Positions 44,701 to 52,941 of a stretch of DNA of 64,000 nucleotides are shown here, one piece after another. This DNA is from RGIG8244 sp045639325 (GTDB lineage: Bacteria > Verrucomicrobiota > Lentisphaeria > Victivallales > UBA1829), in assembly GCA_045639325.1 (NCBI GenBank), contig JAZUCU010000037.1, positions 1 to 64,000 on the forward strand, given 5' to 3'. Below the pieces are notes generated by a model that worked only from the letters and a program-made list of their open reading frames with translations, was not told the DNA's origin and made no database searches. Position numbers and translations under genes: made by a program. The first letter of the stretch is position 1; each line of letters starts with the position of its first letter.

Positions 44701-45491
44701 TTGCAGGGCTGTATTATGATATCTGTGACGGCAGAATCTGTTACAATACATTGCACGGACACGGCGGCACGGATGCATTCGGTCAGGAATATGCGGATTC
44801 CACCCTGCTGGATCTGCGTGAATACTTCCTTCGTATCCGCAAAGTGGTCAAGAAGTTTGATAAATTGCTGGTGCTTCATGCTCATAACCGCTATTCGCCG
44901 TTTTCCCATTCTTTCGGCGATGCCTGGTTCCCCGGGGAGCAATATGTGGGTAAAGTTCACGTCAACCCCCATCACTTCTACTGTGATGGAATTCCGTTGC
45001 GGGAATATCAGAGTGCATACAGCTCCCGCACACATGGTTGCAGCGTGATTCTCTTTTCCCAGCTGCGCCGCCAGAGATGGGTGTACAAAACACGCAGTTA
45101 TGCGGATGAAGTGCATACCATGATGTATCTGACACCGGTCATGCTGCATGACATCAATACTGCTGTGACAGAAAGCAAACCGGATATCATCGGCAAGTTG
45201 TGGACGCTCCGTCATCGGGTCAACATTGCGGATGCTGTATTCCACGGTTACTGGTTTGATAAAACGTACAGTGTGAATGCGCCGGGTGTGTATGTTTCCT
45301 GGTACGAGCTGAAAAATGCGCCTTACCGCCGTATGATCATCATCGGCAATATGAGTAAGACGGACCGGGTTGTAAAGCTCAACGGCGTTGGCGATGTGAC
45401 ACTTTACGACCTGTGGAACAAAGATGCGGCACAAAGCCCGGCATCGATCAAAGTCAGCAAAGAAAACTTCCGCGTATTCGGTATCAAATAA
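41712..45491 (+). CDS. Giant secreted LamG + CBM9-like + DUF6067-like protein
   Basis: 1259 aa with a signal peptide (YFLFGAALTGFAAE). LamG domain at about residues 25-250 (GTVSMWVAPKNWTPSK, WHHLAVTWDSTRITFYMDGKEA, DEVKIYNRPLSVDEI). CBM9-like domain at about 265-475 (ITLDGKIDKKEWADATV, RDDSVEMHFVSPRTKRY). A beta-rich linker comes next. The C-terminal barrel-like region (YLAGLYYDICDGRICYN, LLVLHAHNRYSPFSH, GDAWFPGEQYVG) resembles DUF6067-type glycoside-hydrolase domains. It combines binding modules seen singly elsewhere in the window. Ended by the terminator at 45521. Confidence 0.75.
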   Translation: MKKMLLYFLFGAALTGFAAEERDPSMLFHASFDAYSANPDYAKGYKYTQTKSLRDLQLRMHAGVAGKGNALELSNREAASYFAPGSIDAQQGTVSMWVAPKNWTPSKSRFQIFFHAKLSDGWTLLIYKFIKPGNIRTALLYKGKEYAINVPVKDEDWSNGKWHHLAVTWDSTRITFYMDGKEAKQQQYTKNPVVFKGQQKFPAKLAKCNFFLGAGASGFAKNAEDKTVFDEVKIYNRPLSVDEIRKEYEAFYPPQTGAADRPTAAIPVGSAITLDGKIDKKEWADATVLPVITPLAQTKSTPGPYTRLYMKQDAENYYFATEVLEKAGRSAITRDDDSEIWRDDSVEMHFVSPRTKRYYQFIMNPRGMLFDALQTVKDFNKYSYQPGAGAAWQSHAKKAAFVGENFWSVELAIPKKSLPIEKGMRANFGRTSYGSNSFAAWAPGCTTYFHMENFGSIINGGKAVRLENFAFAGGNCKIDFSEKDACIYDSNNRKYEFINGKVELPSGIFRLESKGKDWKYVLPFYLKKGFDFSYKCFYTRKAIEVQLDLSSADQNVRNQLKTGLPVLVTLETQAGKVVTSRNAVVKNSAGIVMLPLPANPVRGTYNIRVTLNAGKDKVNAIKRFRIPDMTPFINKVADDHTVPVPWTPVKKSGSNYTTLNKAFTFGKGPFPATVKVDGEDVFKSGPAMAINGANISWSAPVMKENTGDRVVFEGTGKKDTFTFRYRTELWFDGMLKTDIFMDGKDAINSLKLGWKVPAAQAQYLLNPLFTPWGGKDGEKLSLPYSNAQDFMIWTMGFEKGVCFHPKSQANFVNRKNAKNYTISRKGDTVSVNVDIITQKSVLKKTAQYTFVFMPTPAKPFEGKWRTWNYGDLWGYQPHESFKANGFGVTSQPQPFDFEPWTGLVPAHPEKFAKYAKEQLAKGSSFMPYSQPCYVGETEEAFDWFLPECEQKPGKFSGTAWSFKEKRRYDSYPACGGTDFADLFVWRAEKLLKDYPYLAGLYYDICDGRICYNTLHGHGGTDAFGQEYADSTLLDLREYFLRIRKVVKKFDKLLVLHAHNRYSPFSHSFGDAWFPGEQYVGKVHVNPHHFYCDGIPLREYQSAYSSRTHGCSVILFSQLRRQRWVYKTRSYADEVHTMMYLTPVMLHDINTAVTESKPDIIGKLWTLRHRVNIADAVFHGYWFDKTYSVNAPGVYVSWYELKNAPYRRMIIIGNMSKTDRVVKLNGVGDVTLYDLWNKDAAQSPASIKVSKENFRVFGIK

Positions 45492-45520
45492 GCGGATATA
45501 GATTTTTGTTACGACGACAG

Positions 45521-45559
45521 AGACTGTTGTTTCCTTTCCGGGGACAGCAGTCTTTTTTT
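45521..45559 (+). terminator. Terminator after the 1259-aa gene
   Basis: AGACTGTTGT (45521-45530) and ACAGCAGTCT (45544-45553), nine pairs with one mismatch, then seven T. A weak TTTGCAT-like pair (ATGCAAA, N5, ATGCGAA at 45566-45584) follows before the aldolase gene. Confidence 0.75.
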
Positions 45560-45656
45560 GATTATATGCAAAGATAAATGCGAATTTAAAATTGCAATCT
45601 GGAATATGGGATGTATATTTACGATGAATTGAAATCGTCTAACGATAAGGAGTAAT

Positions 45657-46421
45657 ATGCGTTACAATAATTTTGAAAAATTTATGGCATCAATCAAGGC
45701 GGGCAAACTCTGCAAAGGATGTGTCGTCACATTCACAGATCCCGCCATTACTGAACTTTCCGCAGAAGCCGGATTCGATTTCTGCTGGATCGATGGCGAA
45801 CACGGGGAACTGGACCGTCAGACCGCAATGCTGCACATGATGGCATTGAAAGGGACAAACTGTGCGCCGTTGTTCCGGGTTCCGGCATGTGATCATACCG
45901 AAATCAAACGGGTGATCGATTTTGCTCCGGCAGGGATCATTGTTCCCATGATTATGGATGAAAAAGATGCGGAATATGCAGTCAAGGCATGTCGTTATCC
46001 TCTTTCCGGAAACCGTGGTTGCGGATGCCGTCGCGGACATGCATACGGGGCGATCGACATCAATGAATATTTTGAATATTCCAAGCAGGAACCGCTTGTT
46101 ATTCTTCAGATCGAACATATTGAAGCATATCGGAATCTGGATAAGATCCTTGCAGTTCCGGGTGTGGATTCCATTCTTGTCGGCCCCTATGACTTGACGA
46201 TGAGCATGGGCAAGCCGGGTCAGTGGGATGATCCGGAAGTCGGGGAAGTGATCGATACGATCTGTGCGAAAGCTCTCAAGGCGGGTAAACTGTTGGGCTG
46301 TTATACGGAAAGCCAGTTCGAACGCTGGCGTAAACGCGGGGTACAGTTTATGGCAATTGCCAACGATACCGGCGCGTTGATGAAAGGTTACAAAGATTTG
46401 CTTGCGCAGTCAGAAAAATAA
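45657..46421 (+). CDS. HpcH/HpaI-family aldolase
   Basis: 254 aa, full length. FDFCWIDGEHGELD and RVPACDHTEIKRVIDFAPAGIIVPMIMDEKDAE, then QIEHIEAYRNLDKILAVPGVDSILVGPYDLTMSMG, are the signature segments of class II metal-dependent HpaI/RhmA-type aldolases: substrate Arg, metal Glu and Asp. It splits a 2-keto-3-deoxy acid into pyruvate plus an aldehyde. Ribosome site AAGGAG. With the dehydrogenase at 40476 it suggests an oxidative route for an uncommon sugar acid. That link is inferred. Confidence 0.88.
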   Translation: MRYNNFEKFMASIKAGKLCKGCVVTFTDPAITELSAEAGFDFCWIDGEHGELDRQTAMLHMMALKGTNCAPLFRVPACDHTEIKRVIDFAPAGIIVPMIMDEKDAEYAVKACRYPLSGNRGCGCRRGHAYGAIDINEYFEYSKQEPLVILQIEHIEAYRNLDKILAVPGVDSILVGPYDLTMSMGKPGQWDDPEVGEVIDTICAKALKAGKLLGCYTESQFERWRKRGVQFMAIANDTGALMKGYKDLLAQSEK

Positions 46422-46441
46422 AACAGATAAGGATTAAAAAA

Positions 46442-48010
46442 ATGAAAAAAACACACTCAATCATGGGGCTGGCAGCAACCCTTCTCATGGCATTCAGTTC
46501 CACTGTTTATGCCAAAGTAATACCGTCAACGATCTTTGATGACAACATGGTGCTTCAGCGGGAAAAACCGGTCCCCGTCTGGGGTAAAGCCGATCCCGGC
46601 GAAGCGGTCGAAGTCAAATTCGCCGGTCAGACTTTGAAAACGAAAGCCGATGCCGACGGAAAATGGGAAGTCACACTTGCCCCGATGAAAGCCAATGCAA
46701 AAGGTCAGACGATGACTTTGAAAGGCAAAAATACGGTCACATTCAAAAATATTCTGGTGGGTGATATTTGGCTTTGCGGCGGACAATCCAACATGGAATG
46801 GCGGATCGCCTCCGGTGTGATCAATGGTGATGAACACCTGAAAGAAGCGGGAAAATATCCCCTGATCCGCCGGATCAAAGTCATACGGACAGCGTCGGAT
46901 ATCCCGGCGGAGAACATCCAGGTACAAACAAGATGGTCTGTCTGCTCCCCCGCTACCGCCAAAAACTATACTGCTGCCGGATATTATTTTGCGCGCCGGA
47001 TTCATATTGAAACGGGTGTGCCGATCGGTATTCTGGATGATAACTGGAGCGGCAGTCCGATCCAGCCGTTCATTGTTCCGACAGCATATAAAGATATTCC
47101 CGCACTGAAGAAAGATTGGCAGAGTGCGAGCTCGTTTGTTCCCGGTACACCGGAATACAAAAAACACATTCAGGGTTTGATCAAACGTGCTAATACATGG
47201 GTCGCTAAAGCCGAAGCAGCATTGAAAAAAGGCGAGCCTGCGCCTGTTGCCCCCGGTTTGAGACCGTATCCGCCTGCCGGTTACAGATATAATATCATGA
47301 TGGCACCGATCGTCCGGTTCCCCATCAAAGGTGCGCTGTGGTATCAGGGATGCTCCAACTGGCGTGATGGTATGAAATATTATCACTATATGCATGCCCT
47401 TGTCAATGGTTGGCGTGCCGCCTGGAAAGATGACTTCCCGTTCTTCTTTGTTCAGTTGGCAGCATACATGAAAGCAACCAACGATCCGCAGGGTGGTAAT
47501 GGATTTGCGTTGATCCGTGAAGCACAGAGAAAAGCCATGGATATTCCCAAGAGTGGTATGGCTTGTACGATCGATATCGGTATGGAAAATGATATCCACC
47601 CGAAAAATAAATACGATGTCGGGGAACGTCTGGCTCTCTGGGCATTGCGGGATGTATATGGTAAAAAAGATGTTGTGGTAAGCGGTCCGCTTTTCAAATC
47701 CATGGAAATCAAAGGCAATCAGGCGATTCTTTCTTTTGATTATGCCAAAGGTTTGATGACTGCGAAAAAGACCGGTTTGGAAAAACCGGTGAAGACCGAT
47801 GCCAAACCGGCACATTTTGCCATCGCCGGAGCGGATAAAGTCTGGTATTGGGCAGATGCAAAGATCGACGGAGAAAAAGTTATTCTTTCTTCTGATAAAG
47901 TCAAAACTCCGGTTGCCGTCCGTTACGCATACCGGGCATATCCCGACGGCGTGAATATGTACAACGCCGCCGGTTTGCCCATGGTTCCGTTCCGCACGGA
48001 TAACTGGTAA
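46442..48010 (+). CDS. Sialate O-acetylesterase-like SGNH carbohydrate esterase
   Basis: 522 aa with a signal peptide (IMGLAATLLMAFSSTVYA). IFDDNMVLQREKPVPVWGKADPG and the SGNH block LVGDIWLCGGQSNMEWR with the nucleophile Ser in GQSNMEW, as in sialate 9-O-acetylesterases. PIKGALWYQGCSNWRDG is the second conserved block. It removes acetyl esters from glycans outside the cytoplasm. Starts 20 bp after the aldolase. Its stop is only 3 bp from the stop of the convergent phage-like gene. Confidence 0.87.
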   Translation: MKKTHSIMGLAATLLMAFSSTVYAKVIPSTIFDDNMVLQREKPVPVWGKADPGEAVEVKFAGQTLKTKADADGKWEVTLAPMKANAKGQTMTLKGKNTVTFKNILVGDIWLCGGQSNMEWRIASGVINGDEHLKEAGKYPLIRRIKVIRTASDIPAENIQVQTRWSVCSPATAKNYTAAGYYFARRIHIETGVPIGILDDNWSGSPIQPFIVPTAYKDIPALKKDWQSASSFVPGTPEYKKHIQGLIKRANTWVAKAEAALKKGEPAPVAPGLRPYPPAGYRYNIMMAPIVRFPIKGALWYQGCSNWRDGMKYYHYMHALVNGWRAAWKDDFPFFFVQLAAYMKATNDPQGGNGFALIREAQRKAMDIPKSGMACTIDIGMENDIHPKNKYDVGERLALWALRDVYGKKDVVVSGPLFKSMEIKGNQAILSFDYAKGLMTAKKTGLEKPVKTDAKPAHFAIAGADKVWYWADAKIDGEKVILSSDKVKTPVAVRYAYRAYPDGVNMYNAAGLPMVPFRTDNW

Positions 48011-48013
48011 TAA

Positions 48014-48694
48014 TTACTGAAAGAATTCAGCACCCAGTTCCATTGCGCGATCCATCATCTGCTTTGCGATCTCCGCACTGTGACGGCGCCGGATGGTGTT
48101 GTGACGGTCGAATTTACGGCGGTAATCAATATACAGCCAGCAGACTTGATTTAATGGCATGGCGTTCATCACTTCCCGTATGGGAGTGTGACTTTCCTGC
48201 GCCGCAATGGAACTGACACGAAGCAGCCAATCCGGATCAAACCGGATTGGCTGTTCTTTATTTCCGGAGGCGGGGAGCAGCTGTAAAGGGGAAAAACACC
48301 GGCGCAGATAGGCGGTGATCTGTTCATGAAGAGTCATAATCGGCAGCTCTGCCTTTTTGAAAATGTCCTCCAGTTCCGGGATGTGGTTCAGATTTTTTGC
48401 GGCCAGGACGGCGAGGAAATAAATCGCATCCTTTTTGTAAATGTTCCGGACTCTGGTGTATGGACTGTTTTTCGACCAGAGGAATGCCCATTTTGCAGGC
48501 GTAAGAGGGCGTACATCCAGTTTGCCGAAACGGACAGGCAAGCCCAGATTTTCCTGCAAATTCAGGATTTCCGCCGGTTCGTCATACTGTAACGATTCCA
48601 GTCGATCCAATACGGGGTCAGCGGCAATGATTTTCTGAAAATCTTCGGAATCAGCGAGGATGCGGAGTTGTTGTTTTGAGAGATTGCAGCTCAT
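48014..48694 (-). CDS. Phage-cassette protein, possibly tail-assembly-chaperone-like
   Basis: 226 aa, not firmly recognised. VRPLTPAKWAFLWSKNSPYT and LLRVSSIAAQESHTPIREVMNAMPLNQV loosely resemble small phage tail-assembly proteins, in which a PL-T-[small] start and an MPL motif recur. Last gene of the five-gene Mu-like set and overlaps the terminase gene by ATGA (48691-48694). It stands where a Mu-type phage would have its portal gene. Confidence 0.45.
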   Translation of the reverse strand: MSCNLSKQQLRILADSEDFQKIIAADPVLDRLESLQYDEPAEILNLQENLGLPVRFGKLDVRPLTPAKWAFLWSKNSPYTRVRNIYKKDAIYFLAVLAAKNLNHIPELEDIFKKAELPIMTLHEQITAYLRRCFSPLQLLPASGNKEQPIRFDPDWLLRVSSIAAQESHTPIREVMNAMPLNQVCWLYIDYRRKFDRHNTIRRRHSAEIAKQMMDRAMELGAEFFQ

Positions 48695-50139
48695 CGGGAA
48701 TAAGACCTTTCGAATGTAAATTTGTTTTCGAGTTCATCGGTAAAAGCGGCATCTTCGGACGGTATCTGTTCGTTTGCCGCGCGGACTGCCAGGGCACAGC
48801 TCCATGCAATATCGCAATGACTGGATGGCAGAAGTTCGTTCTTTGATTCGGTAAAACATAACTTGCCGGAGATGGCAGAACTTTTCCGGATTCCGGCAAG
48901 ATCCGCCTGAATTTCCGGTAAATCCGCAGGGAGTCGTATCTGACGTTGTTCAAAGGCATTTTTCAGCCCGATCGCAAGGGAAAATTTATCGGCGGCAAAA
49001 TTCAATCCGCAAAAACGTTCCGGGTAACTTTCCTGCAATTCTTCACAGACTGCCATCCCCATTCCAGTCTTATCGGCACACCCGTTGATGTTATACGTGG
49101 AATCCAGAATTGCCCGGATCAGTTTTTTCTGTATGCCGAACGGACAGTTTTTCAACGTGATGATTGCCGCCGGATAAAGTGTTTTCTCCCGGATGAACGA
49201 AATCCAGATAGCCGATAAGTCTCCAGTGCGGGCAATGTCATAGCCGAATACATAATGTTCATCGGGCAGATGCTCCTGCCAGAAATGGGAATCGAGCCAA
49301 TCAGCGGGGACGTCATCGCCATTTTCGCAATGGAGCCGGAGAGTTTTATATTCATCGGCAATCGCATTGCGCAAATCATCGGGCGGAATCAGCTGTTCGC
49401 CGCCTGTCCGGTTGGGAATACAGAGGTATTGACTTTCGTATGCGGATTTGGAACGGCAGCCCTGTTCCAGTTGATCGAGAAATGCTTTTCTGCTCAATGG
49501 TGGCATCCCGCGAGCGGCTTTGACTTCATTCACCGTTTCCACAAACCCTTCTTCCACGGCATCAAGAATGGTGGTGCGATGAAAACTGATGTCGCGCCGT
49601 TCTCCATTCCGGCAGGCGTTGCATAAACGGGCAAATTCCGTCTGATCGGATCCGGATGCGCTGTAAGCGGAAACCAGTTCCAGCTGACCGCCCCAGGTGA
49701 TGCAAGGATAGGCCATATCATAAACGGCGGCTTGATCGGGATGCAAATCCCATTCATCTACAAGGACATCGCCGCCTTTGCCGGCGAATGCGAGAGGGTT
49801 GGAACTTAAAGAAACGATTCTTGCGCCGTTACGGAATTTGACCGTCCTGGCAGAAACACCGTGTTTTTCATCCACGATTTCGGCATACGTGCCATCCAGC
49901 CCACGAACCGATGTATTGGCGAGTTTCGCCCATTTTGCCACATAATCGGTAATAAATTCTTTTGCGGTGACTTCATCGCGGCTGGCAACCCATTGGGTGA
50001 AGCCGTCGCCGCGTTTGAGACATTTGATCACGGCGCGGTAACTGGTGGCGTATGTGATGCCGCCGCGTCTTGTTTTTTCATAAAGTTTCAGCGGTGAATC
50101 ATCGAGGATCCACCGTTTCTGATAAGGGAGAAATTTCAT
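48691..50139 (-). CDS. Mu gp28-like terminase large subunit
   Basis: 482 aa. The start at 50139 is set by the ATGA overlap with 50136; the longer frame only shadows the neighbour. FLPYQKRWILDDSPLKLYEKTRRGGITYATS carries the Walker-A-like region, GGDVLVDEWDLHP the Walker B, and YDIARTGDLSAIWI plus DSTYNINGCADKTGMG the RNase-H-like nuclease centre with Asp residues. It packages phage DNA in Mu-type phages. All motifs appear intact, although most structural genes are missing. Confidence 0.82.
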   Translation of the reverse strand: MKFLPYQKRWILDDSPLKLYEKTRRGGITYATSYRAVIKCLKRGDGFTQWVASRDEVTAKEFITDYVAKWAKLANTSVRGLDGTYAEIVDEKHGVSARTVKFRNGARIVSLSSNPLAFAGKGGDVLVDEWDLHPDQAAVYDMAYPCITWGGQLELVSAYSASGSDQTEFARLCNACRNGERRDISFHRTTILDAVEEGFVETVNEVKAARGMPPLSRKAFLDQLEQGCRSKSAYESQYLCIPNRTGGEQLIPPDDLRNAIADEYKTLRLHCENGDDVPADWLDSHFWQEHLPDEHYVFGYDIARTGDLSAIWISFIREKTLYPAAIITLKNCPFGIQKKLIRAILDSTYNINGCADKTGMGMAVCEELQESYPERFCGLNFAADKFSLAIGLKNAFEQRQIRLPADLPEIQADLAGIRKSSAISGKLCFTESKNELLPSSHCDIAWSCALAVRAANEQIPSEDAAFTDELENKFTFERSYSR

Positions 50140-50732
50140 AAACCGACCTGTTTGTTCAATTCGGAAACGATCCGTTCTGCATCGGCAGCACCGGCACGTT
50201 CTTTCCAGAGAATGAGTTCTGCTTCCAGTTGTTTCTTTTCTGCTTCCAAACGGAGCATTCCTTTTTTCAACCCGGCAATCAACGTTTCCCGACGGGCGAG
50301 TTTCCGATCCATCGCGGCAGTGCTGAGGGATGCCAGACATTGTGCCAGCGCCCGGATTGCCTTGATTTTTTCCTGCATATCCGGCAAAGCGTTGGTATCG
50401 GTAAGCAGATCCCGGACGAGGACTGCCAATTCATAGCGGGCGTTGTCCGTAATGTTTTTCAAGGCGGAAGAATTATTCAGCACGGCTGCCGTAATCATTT
50501 CTGCCGACCGGCTGTCCGCATCTCTTCCGGCGCGTTCCATATAGGAAAGATATTCCCGGCTGCGGCGGATGCTGCTGAATGATTCAGCGGTCAATGTGAT
50601 ATTTTTTTCCTGCAACGCATCGGCGATGACCGGATCGGCCGTGATGTCATCGGGCATCATGCCGTTTTTCAAACATTCCAGAATACGGCTCCGGGTTTTC
50701 CAGCCCAGACGATGATAAGGATTCCGCGCCAT
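50136..50732 (-). CDS. Mu gp27-like protein (DUF3486 type)
   Basis: 198 aa, helical. Begins NPYHRLGWKTRSRILECLKNGMMPDDITADP, then a coiled-coil C-terminus (KKGMLRLEAEKKQLEAELILWKERA). Length and position directly before the terminase fit Mu gp27/DUF3486, presumed small packaging subunit. Ribosome site AGGTGATG. Overlaps the terminase by four bases. Confidence 0.65.
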   Translation of the reverse strand: MARNPYHRLGWKTRSRILECLKNGMMPDDITADPVIADALQEKNITLTAESFSSIRRSREYLSYMERAGRDADSRSAEMITAAVLNNSSALKNITDNARYELAVLVRDLLTDTNALPDMQEKIKAIRALAQCLASLSTAAMDRKLARRETLIAGLKKGMLRLEAEKKQLEAELILWKERAGAADAERIVSELNKQVGL

Positions 50733-50734
50733 GA

Positions 50735-51031
50735 TTACATCACCTGAGGGCCGAACAGCACCGGATGCCGGGGAAGGATGCCGCCGGAAGCATCCATTCC
50801 CCGGCGGATGGAAACGGCAAGTTTGCAGACTTTGCGGTCATAACCGGGCAGCGGAATGAGGAATCCGGTGTCGATGAGGGTGAGCCACTCTGCCATAGCG
50901 GCTTCTGCGGAGGGATTTTCGAGCATGAGTTCCGGAGAACACAAAACGGTCTCCAGATCCTGTCCGCAGGTATAGTCATAAATGGTGCGGATGATTGCCC
51001 GGCGGATACGGAGTTGTTTACTGCTTGCCAT
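50735..51031 (-). CDS. Small Mu-cassette protein, unknown function
   Basis: 98 aa. QLRIRRAIIRTIYDYTCGQDLETVLCSP and LTLIDTGFLIPLPGYDRKVCKLAVS. The place in the set corresponds to small Mu genes before gp27 (gp26 region). Two bases from the next gene and a 14-bp overlap with the preceding one. No fold recognised. Confidence 0.55.
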   Translation of the reverse strand: MASSKQLRIRRAIIRTIYDYTCGQDLETVLCSPELMLENPSAEAAMAEWLTLIDTGFLIPLPGYDRKVCKLAVSIRRGMDASGGILPRHPVLFGPQVM

Positions 51032-51377
51032 GATGATAAATCCTGATATGTTCTTTTGTACTTTCGTTCAATTCCTGCAAATACAGGTCGTGTGCTGCAA
51101 GCCGGGAATTCTGACTTGCAATATTTTCCAATGACCGTGCCGTGGAATCAGAGAGGCGCATAACGGCACCGCCCAGATTCCGCAGTTCTGCCAGGATTTC
51201 CTGACTGCGATCGGCTTCCAAATGTTTATTGATTTTGCGTTCCAGTTGTGTGATTTTTTCATCTTCCACCAGATTGAGCCGATCTTCCAATTTATTCTGT
51301 TTCCGCAATAAGACAAAATCGAAAACAGTGACGAACAGCGCACCGAATGCGCCGGACATCAGATTTTCCATATTCAT
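51018..51377 (-). CDS. DUF2730-like Mu-cassette protein
   Basis: 119 aa. One membrane helix near the N-terminus (SGAFGALFVTVFDFVLL), followed by a coiled coil of about 80 residues (DRLNLVEDEKITQLERKI). This matches the layout of DUF2730/Mu gp25-like proteins. It is the first gene of the cassette with a strong AGGAGG ribosome site. The upstream gap to 51524 holds both divergent promoters. Confidence 0.6.
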   Translation of the reverse strand: MNMENLMSGAFGALFVTVFDFVLLRKQNKLEDRLNLVEDEKITQLERKINKHLEADRSQEILAELRNLGGAVMRLSDSTARSLENIASQNSRLAAHDLYLQELNESTKEHIRIYHHGKQ

Positions 51378-51523
51378 TTGAACCTCCTGTTGTTGTATTT
51401 GAATTCATAAATACGTCGGAAAGACACGTAAATTCCTATAAAAAATGGATTTCATGTCTTGAAAATATGCCAACACCGACTTATATTATGGAGTATTTAT
51501 AATCGACAGGAAAGGATTCAATC

Positions 51524-52861
51524 ATGTCAACTGTTTCATATCAAATCAAAAAAGATATTCCCGTTATTGCGGAAGCGGACGTCCTGGTTATCGGCGGTGG
51601 TCCCGGCGGACTCGGTGCTTCCGTCATGGCAGCCCGCGCAGGTGCAAAAGTCATTCTGGTGGAACGTTATGGCGTTCTCGGCGGTATGGCTGCCCAGGGG
51701 GAAGTCTCTCCCTTCATGCCCAATCATCAGTTGATTAAACAGGATGAAAACGGCAACAATGTATTGGATGCTCTTGACCGTCCCGTTTATGTGGAATGGA
51801 TCAATAAAATGTATTCCTATCTGCCGGAAAAATTCGATGAAAGAAGAGCCAGTGCCGTTGCCATCGGCGGCGGTGTTATTCCTAAAGATGTCGCTTCCCT
51901 CGCCGTGGAAGATCTCTGTCTGGAAGCCGGTGTGCAAATCATTTATCATCACACTCTTGCCGATGTCAGAATGGATGATGACGGCCGCATTACAGAAGCC
52001 ATCTTCCTCTCCAAATCCGGTTTCGTTGCCATCCGCGCAAAAGCCTTCGTTGACAGTACCGGTGACGGTGACCTGGCAACTCTTGCGGGCGCACCTTCCG
52101 AATTCGGCGGTGAATCCGGATATTGTCAGCCGATGACAACCTGCTTCAAGATCAAAGGCATTGATATCACCCGTATCCCTGAAAATGCCGATCTGCAGCA
52201 GCGTTATCTGGATGCCAAAGCCAAGGGAGAAATTGATTGCCCCCGCGAAAATCTGCTGATCTTCCTCAATCTGGACAGCGACGTCAAACATTTCAATACA
52301 ACCCGTATTGTGATGAAATCTGCGGTGAACGGTATGGAGCTTTCCGAAGCAGAATTGGAAGGACACCGTCAGGTAAAAGAAATCTTCCGCTGGTTCCAGC
52401 GTACGATTCCGGGCTACGAAAATGCTCAGCTGGCATCCATTGCATCTCATGTCGGCGTCCGTGAAAGCCGCCGTATTCTCGGTTTGAATTATATCACCCG
52501 GGAAGACTTTATGAAGGCTGCCAAGTTTGATGATGCCATTGCCCGCTGCAATTACATGATCGATATTCATAACCCCCTCGGAACCGGTACGGAAATCATC
52601 CGTATGGACCGCTCTGATTTCTATGAAATTCCCTTCGGCTGTATTGTCCCGCGGAATGTGAAAAACCTGACCGTCGGCAGCCGTTGTATTTCGGTTGACC
52701 ATGCATTGCATTCCAGCTGCCGCGTGATGCCGCCGGTTGTTTCCATTGGTCAGGCTGCCGGTATTGCCGCTGCGATGAGCGTCAAAGCCGGTGTGGATGT
52801 CTGCACATTGGATGGTAAGGAAGTCCGCCGCAAACTGGTGGAAATGGGAGCCAATCTGTAA
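51524..52861 (+). CDS. FAD-dependent oxidoreductase (FAD_oxidored type)
   Basis: 445 aa. Residues 20-60 form the FAD-binding Rossmann motif (DVLVIGGGPGGLGASVMAARAG then VILVERYGVLGGMA). A second FAD-contact region is near the end (NLTVGSRCISVDHALHSSCRVMPPVVSIGQAAGIAAAM). No signal peptide. This family is common in sugar-degradation loci of Lentisphaerota and Verrucomicrobiota-like bacteria but has no fixed substrate. Stand-alone transcription unit, ended by the hairpin at 52886. Confidence 0.85.
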   Translation: MSTVSYQIKKDIPVIAEADVLVIGGGPGGLGASVMAARAGAKVILVERYGVLGGMAAQGEVSPFMPNHQLIKQDENGNNVLDALDRPVYVEWINKMYSYLPEKFDERRASAVAIGGGVIPKDVASLAVEDLCLEAGVQIIYHHTLADVRMDDDGRITEAIFLSKSGFVAIRAKAFVDSTGDGDLATLAGAPSEFGGESGYCQPMTTCFKIKGIDITRIPENADLQQRYLDAKAKGEIDCPRENLLIFLNLDSDVKHFNTTRIVMKSAVNGMELSEAELEGHRQVKEIFRWFQRTIPGYENAQLASIASHVGVRESRRILGLNYITREDFMKAAKFDDAIARCNYMIDIHNPLGTGTEIIRMDRSDFYEIPFGCIVPRNVKNLTVGSRCISVDHALHSSCRVMPPVVSIGQAAGIAAAMSVKAGVDVCTLDGKEVRRKLVEMGANL

Positions 52862-52885
52862 TCGGCTGCACAAGCTGTACAAAAA

Positions 52886-52921
52886 AAATGAGTCCGGAAA
52901 TAACAATTTCGGACTCATTTT
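52886..52921. terminator. Bidirectional terminator
   Basis: AAATGAGTCCGGAAA (52886-52900) and TTTCGGACTCATTTT (52907-52921), flanked by A and T runs. Serves the convergent genes at 51524 and 52942. Confidence 0.85.
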
Positions 52922-52941
52922 AATTTTAAATGATTTTGTGT

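Noticed and set aside
48014..51377. Complete prophage
   Set aside because: No integrase or transposase, repressor, portal, capsid, tail or lysis gene is present on either side within the window.
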